Source: Gerris lacustris
Taxonomy: Eukaryota > Arthropoda > Insecta > Hemiptera > Gerridae
DNA length: 64,000 bases
NCBI GenBank assembly: GCA_951217055.1
Contig: OX578284.1
Location: forward strand, 21,740,187 to 21,804,186
Direction: 5' to 3'
The notes beneath the pieces were generated by a model. That model ran no database searches. It was not told the origin of the DNA and was given only the letters and a program-made list of their open reading frames with translations. This document shows positions 59,901-64,000 of this stretch, piece by piece. The translations under genes were made by a program, and so were the position numbers. Positions within the stretch are counted from its first letter, which is position 1. Every line of letters starts with the position of its first letter.

Positions 59901-61749
59901 TTTATCTTCATTTTTGTTTCAGTGTTGTGTCACCATATTGTGTCAGTACTGTCACAATAAACCGTTCTTTAAATTTGGTTTTCATAAATCAATTTAACAA
60001 GACACTACTACTTTAAGTCTGGAAAATTAATGTATACAATATAGAAATTATGACCTTTCATTTAATTACTGTTAAGCTATTTATAGAGGAGGCGAATATC
60101 CTCATGTTTTACCTTCTTGAGATTATTTTAATATTTAAAGGAATTAGAAAGAAAAAAATAATCGACTATGCATATTAACTAAGCGATTAATAACCAGAGT
60201 GAGTATAGAGAAAGCTTTGACAGTTTGTTTTTTCTTGAATTTAAAAAGGCTCTTATTTTTTGCAATAGCTTTCTCGTCTTCTCACCCTCGCCACCCACAC
60301 CAATAATTATATTTGATTATTTATTCTATAAACAACTATAAAGAATATATTTATAGACCGGTTTTCGAACTCACGAACTATAAACATTAGAAAACTGATA
60401 GATTGGTTAGTGTGGTCAAAACCGTGTTAAGATAGATTTTATGGAAATCTAAACAGTTTTATATGGAAATTGATTAGTTATATTTTTTCTATTTCCGTAT
60501 ATGTATTTTTACTTTTTAAGTATTATGTAGAACCAGCGTGATGTTTTTTTACAAATTACTTGTGATCTACGACTACATAGATCACTTCACTGATAATAAC
60601 AGTTTGAATGAAAGCTGTTTCCCTTTATCTTTTAATATGTGAAGTAGATATTAACATGGAAAAATATTTTGATGTCTCATATTAATAAATATTTCTGTTG
60701 CATTGATGTACATATATCCATATTTATTAATTTTGTATGTTTTTGGCAAATTTAAACGTTTTAAGGTCCACTAGAATTGTTTCTTAAAATATTTCTCAAG
60801 ATGGAACCATATATTATATTATTATATACTTTATTTAAAAAATAAATTAGTAAAAAAAAAAGTTTTTGACGTAATAATGTAAAAAGATATTGAGATTAGG
60901 GACAATCTTAATAAAAATATATCTGCGAGAAAGTTATGCCTGAGTTGACTTGAATATAATTTTACTACTTATCTCCATCTTAAAATTTTAATATAAAGTG
61001 CTACTATATCTTTTATTCAAAATAAAATATTTACGACTAACTCAAAACAATACTTTCCCTTATACAAAGTAAAATTAAATTAAAAATCCAATAATATATA
61101 ATTTCATCAATTTAATAATAAACACAGTTAAAAGTGTTTACAAGATGATTGTTTTGTTTACTCGTGGTTTTCGATTTTAAGAATAAGATGAATTTTCATC
61201 ACTATTTCGGAAACTAGATTTTTCTAGGGGAAATGACTTATATATGGTTAAATTCCTTTTTTAAATCGTCTGACCAGTTTTCGAGATTTTTTTTCTATAG
61301 GAGAATTAAAATCGTCTGACCTTTTTCGAGTTGGGGGAGGAGGACAACGCTTTTTAATTTATAGTTAAAGTTTTATTTTTCTGTTCCACCTCGGGGTATG
61401 ATTTTTCTGAACATGTATGCCAAATGTTATTAAAATTGGCCTGGCATTTTGGCATGCACAGGCTTCGGAATACAGACTTTTGAACTCAGGGGACCTGAAA
61501 CATAAATACTCAACATAATAAATATACGTTTTAACAATACTTTCTCTCACGTACGTAAGTACATGAGAAAGTAAAAAAAATAATACATTTTATGTTGTGA
61601 TAATCTTGCTAACGTTTGTTCTTTTTAATTTGTTTGTTGCAGGAAGTTGCTCTCAAGATAGAGCCTGTTAGGGCAAGGCATCCCCAGCTTCTTTACGAGA
61701 GTAAATTATACAAAGTTCTTCAAGGTGGCATCGGTATCCCTCACGTACG
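47906..61749 (+). CDS. CSNK1A1: Casein kinase I alpha-type protein kinase, first two coding exons (runs off the window)
   Basis: Exons 47906-48025 and 61643-61749 encode the first 75 residues plus two bases of codon 76; the rest lies beyond the window. CK1 alpha is a Ser/Thr kinase acting in Wnt and Hedgehog signalling in cytoplasm and nucleus. The glycine loop [13 protein letters not shown] (residues 21-33), the ATP lysine in EVALK (Lys45) and the alpha-type [14 protein letters not shown] (51-64) and [11 protein letters not shown] segments are present. The LLYESKLYK form distinguishes alpha from delta/epsilon. The stretch KIEPVR before ARHP departs from the near-invariant sequence in CK1 alpha orthologues, so a diverged paralogue is possible. 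The start is the first in-frame ATG giving the family N-terminus; the upstream frame is open but shows no homology. The first coding intron is 13.6 kb. Confidence 0.9.
49845..50045. repeat. Short-hairpin dispersed repeat, copy 2
   Basis: TTAGATTGTTACTCCCCTTT and GAGGGGAGTAACAATCTAAAG form a hairpin, followed by TAGTCTGTTACTCCCCTTG and AAAGTACATTGGACTAAAC. The block order matches the copy at 11275-11475. It lies within the first CK1 intron. Confidence 0.7.
50389..51505. mobile_element. hAT-like non-autonomous transposon, 1117 bp
   Basis: Ends CAGGCCCCGATTTA and TAAATCGGGGCCTG are exact inverted repeats. The flanks AATAATAG (50381-50388) and AATAATTG (51506-51513) match at seven of eight bases, consistent with an 8-bp hAT duplication. 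Inside are a C run near 50428-50439, GACA repeats at about 51356-51376 and sequence resembling other dispersed repeats, but no transposase. A related end fragment occurs at 54466. Confidence 0.82.
52780..53056. mobile_element. pogo/Tc1-mariner-like MITE, 277 bp
   Basis: Terminal inverted repeats CAGTCTCCCTAATCCAGA and TCTGGATTAGTGAGACTG match at all but one position, with TA on both outer sides (52778-52779 and 53057-53058). TCCGGAC words recur inside each end. The TA target and CAG-start termini fit pogo-like elements. No coding capacity. Confidence 0.82.
53363..54003. mobile_element. PIF/Harbinger-like MITE, 641 bp
   Basis: Inverted ends GGCCTCATTCACACTAGAGA and the complement of CCAGTGTGAATGAGCCC extend inward through ATTCCGGAATGCGATTC. 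TTA flanks both sides (53360-53362 and 54004-54006), the 3-bp target typical of PIF/Harbinger. Further internal GATTCCG words suggest repeated sub-terminal binding sites. No transposase. Confidence 0.82.
54466..54560. mobile_element. Solo end fragment related to the hAT element at 50389
   Basis: CAGGCCCTGATTACCAATTG followed by ACTGGGCATTTGCCTAGGAG resembles the reverse complement of the right end of 50389-51505 (CAGGCCCCGATTTACCAATG, then ACTGGGCAATTGCCCAGGG). No opposite end was found nearby. Confidence 0.6.
55870..55915. repeat. Small hairpin
   Basis: TTGCCCCATATG and CATATGGGGGCAA are inverted around TGGCCCAC. It stands out in AT-rich intron sequence. It may be the remnant of a MITE end or a chance hairpin. 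Confidence 0.45.
57185..57285. repeat. Hairpin repeat in CK1 intron 1
   Basis: ACTTGTTAATTAGGAG and CTAATTAACAAGT form an inverted pair with inner TCCCTAATAGTTAGGGG and CTAACTTTTAGG words, suggesting a short palindromic element. A G homopolymer lies just upstream at 57121-57132. Confidence 0.55.
57900..58200. other. Unexplained GC-richer island in CK1 intron 1
   Basis: About 300 bases with clearly higher GC than their surroundings, containing CCTCGGCTCGATGGATTAG, ACCGCCCGGGGTTCCCCTAG and GGCAACGCGACGCTTCC. The first words weakly resemble tRNA-like A- and B-box regions, but the B-box is poor. No open frame or splice-bounded exon was recognised. Confidence 0.35.
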
Positions 61750-64000
61750 GTAAGTTTCTCCATACTTTTTTATTCTTCTAAAAACTGCATTTACTATTTA
61801 AAATGGAGCAAGAATTATATACTCAACTAAATAAAACGTTTTATATGGTTAAATTTATATGGTTAATAGTACAGAATTGATTTTTGTTGTGGCTATAAGT
61901 GTTTTTGTCCTGGTCTTTATCCAAAATTTAGTGGACTGTTGTCTCTCCCTTTTTTACTATTTTAAAGATTATATCGTGTAACACAGTAGTGCGTGCCGCG
62001 CCATCGAGTTTATTGATTTTTGGATGTAGTTGTCTTTAACGAATATTTAAGTGTGTTTAAGACAGCTATTCAATTATTTTATTTTGAAGTTTACTATTTT
62101 TTTCCGATTATTTATTTAGGATAAACAACTTTCGGCACTTCTTTGGATTGTCCCCCCCCCCCCCCCCTCCCATAACAACAATATCCTTTTGTTTTTTAGG
62201 GTTTCGTTGGTAAAACCAAAAAAAAGAAACCCTTATTTAGAATACAAATGGATATTATAATTTATACATTCCTTTGTATAAATAACTATTAAGACAAAGG
62301 TATGTTTAGTCTGATGTGTACTGTTGTTATAAAGGGAGTAACAGTCTAAAGAAGGACATTCCGTACACCTTCTTTAGATTGTTCCTCCCTTCTGTTTTTT
62401 ATAAGGGGAGTAACAGTCTAAAGAAATGCCCAAGTTTTACTAATTCTCAGTCAAATCTTTTTAGTTTTCTTATTTATTGTTGTTTGTTGTTTGTACTTTA
62501 AGTAGAGGATTTATTTTTAAAATCTCGATCAACAGAACATCAAGACATTTCAACAGTGAGAAATAAACATCTTATCAATGTATTTATTTGTGTCAAGCAT
62601 ATCTCTTTTCTTTGAGAATTGAAGTTATATAAATTTAATAAAGTTCATAATGTGTAGATAATAATGATTTAGGGTTGTGTGAAATTCTAAACGTAAATAA
62701 TCTATGATTTTATATCATAACCGACCTGAAAATTTGATCGCCTGTATGACAGTATTGCACACTAATTATTATCTTTTAGAAAAAAAATGCTTTTTGGCGA
62801 TAACTTGTTAGTAGTTGCCTGGTTATCTATTTGGTTTTCACCAAGGTCACATGCAATGTTAGGTGCTGTGGAATTATCGTCTTCATTTTTTTACGTTCTT
62901 ATTTTCCATAGAATTTTTTTTATCAAATAGAAAATTTTTGTTATAACGAAAGTTTTTCATATTCATACTCTGTCAAACTTTGTATGAAATTATTATCTTT
63001 TGAGCTACTGTTATTATGCCATTTAAACTTCACCGGGTATAAATTTGAGAAGTCTTTTTTAAAGTTATATACAGAGAAGTAAAACTTTGTTTAAGTTAGC
63101 TTATATGTGGTTATTTTTTTTTATAACTTTTCATATTTTTCTTATGTTAAGATAAAAGGCTGGATTTAAGGTCGACAAAGTTTTTTTTTTTTTTTTTTTT
63201 GCAGAGGTTAGAGTTAAGGTCAGGTTATGCTTTGAGGGTCGAATGAACAATAGGGGCTCACGAACAGGCATTCAAAAAGTTCAAAACAGACACAGGTTTG
63301 TCGAGATACATGAGTGTACATAGACGGTGCCTCGTTCTAGTTAGAGTAGGGTACAGGTGAGCCAGGTGTGAAGCCATACAGTGGACGGAAGCACTGATAC
63401 CTGAGTCAACTCATCTACTTATCTAAAAAAAAAATCTTGGAACTTCAAACATCTGGCTTTTTTCTAACTGTGTGAGGTCGGCTTTACTTAATAGAATGCT
63501 AAGAGGTTGATAGTCAAATATTAAAGCAACGAACTTCATTTAATTTGTTTCTTATGGTCAATATTTCTTCTTTTTACTTTTCCTCATTACCTATAGTAGG
63601 AAATGTATTGTTTTCGCCAAAATATTTTTTTTTTTCAAGATTTCAACGGAATTATCCGTTTTGGGTGTTTTTAAGACCTCCTGAGTGGTTTTCAGCATGA
63701 CGTTCTCTATGTATGTGTGTTATATCATCGTAACGCCCAAGGTATTTAACCTAGAGAGTTGAAACTTAGCAGAAAAATCAGTCCTTACCTGTAGTGGTGC
63801 CGCCCGGAAAATCAACTTTTTCCGCCATCTTGAACCCTGTTTGCTGAGTCAGCAAAAATTTAAATAAATCGTAATAATTCGACAATGGTCTTGATCGAGT
63901 TGAAATTTGGCACGAGTGTACCTCTCTGTATGACAAACAGGCTCACCAAATTTCATGTTTTTGATAAACTTTGACGGTTAATAATACCGAAAGTATAAAT
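61750..64000 (+). other. Start of CK1 intron 2, to the window edge
   Basis: It begins with the GTAAGT donor after exon 2. I looked for the next kinase exon, which should open with the Trp-Tyr-Gly segment, and did not find it. The stretch holds the hairpin repeat at 62240, a T run near 63181-63200 and repeat-like sequence at 63640-64000. Confidence 0.6.
62240..62430. repeat. Short-hairpin dispersed repeat, copy 3
   Basis: GGGAGTAACAGTCTAAAGAAG, CTTCTTTAGATTGTTCCTCCC and GGGGAGTAACAGTCTAAAG occur in alternating orientation, as in the copies at 11275 and 49845. It lies in the second CK1 intron, after a C homopolymer at 62154-62167. Confidence 0.7.

Noticed and set aside
63175..63420. Pyrimidine tract ending in GCAG as a candidate CK1 exon 3 acceptor
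   Set aside because: The downstream sequence has stops and does not encode the expected kinase segment.

Overview
This is AT-rich nuclear DNA of an animal, most likely an insect. Protein-coding genes are split into short exons with GT-AG introns, and the predicted proteins resemble insect and other animal families. The spaces between exons are full of short non-autonomous transposons, tRNA-derived SINEs and foldback elements. The order cannot be fixed from the sequence alone. Nothing suggests bacterial, viral or organellar DNA.

Genes from left to right: the last two coding exons of a JTB-like membrane protein (+, 675-1577); a complete seven-exon GSTCD-like methyltransferase (+, 2391-7982); two complete six-exon SWEET sugar transporters arranged head to head (-, 12193-17694 and +, 18548-25196); the complex III hinge subunit UQCRH (-, 34655-34918) head to head with the ten-exon beta subunit of mitochondrial NAD-isocitrate dehydrogenase IDH3B (+, 35319-44349); a short intronless KAT14-type GNAT acetyltransferase (-, 46583-47257) head to head with the first two coding exons of a casein kinase I alpha (+, 47906 onward, running off the window). 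Coordinates were assembled by hand from splice sites, and reading frames close across every junction given.

Repeats fill the rest. Clear elements with termini and target-site duplications are a SINE (12978-13355), a hAT-like element (43268-44143), a second hAT-like element (50389-51505), a PIF/Harbinger-like MITE (53363-54003) and a pogo-like MITE (52780-53056). A 3.35 kb foldback-like composite (30197-33549) has long inverted arms carrying tandem repeats. Several separate inverted-repeat elements share a small stem-loop plan, TGAA..-stem-loop-stem-GAAAC, that recalls a hammerhead ribozyme core but departs from it in detail.

Three divergent gene pairs with short shared upstream regions (SWEET/SWEET 853 bp, UQCRH/IDH3B 400 bp, KAT14-like/CK1 648 bp) are the main organisational theme. 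The UQCRH/IDH3B pair links two mitochondrial energy-metabolism genes. I saw no autonomous transposase or reverse transcriptase, no RNA gene, no CRISPR array and no viral insertion.
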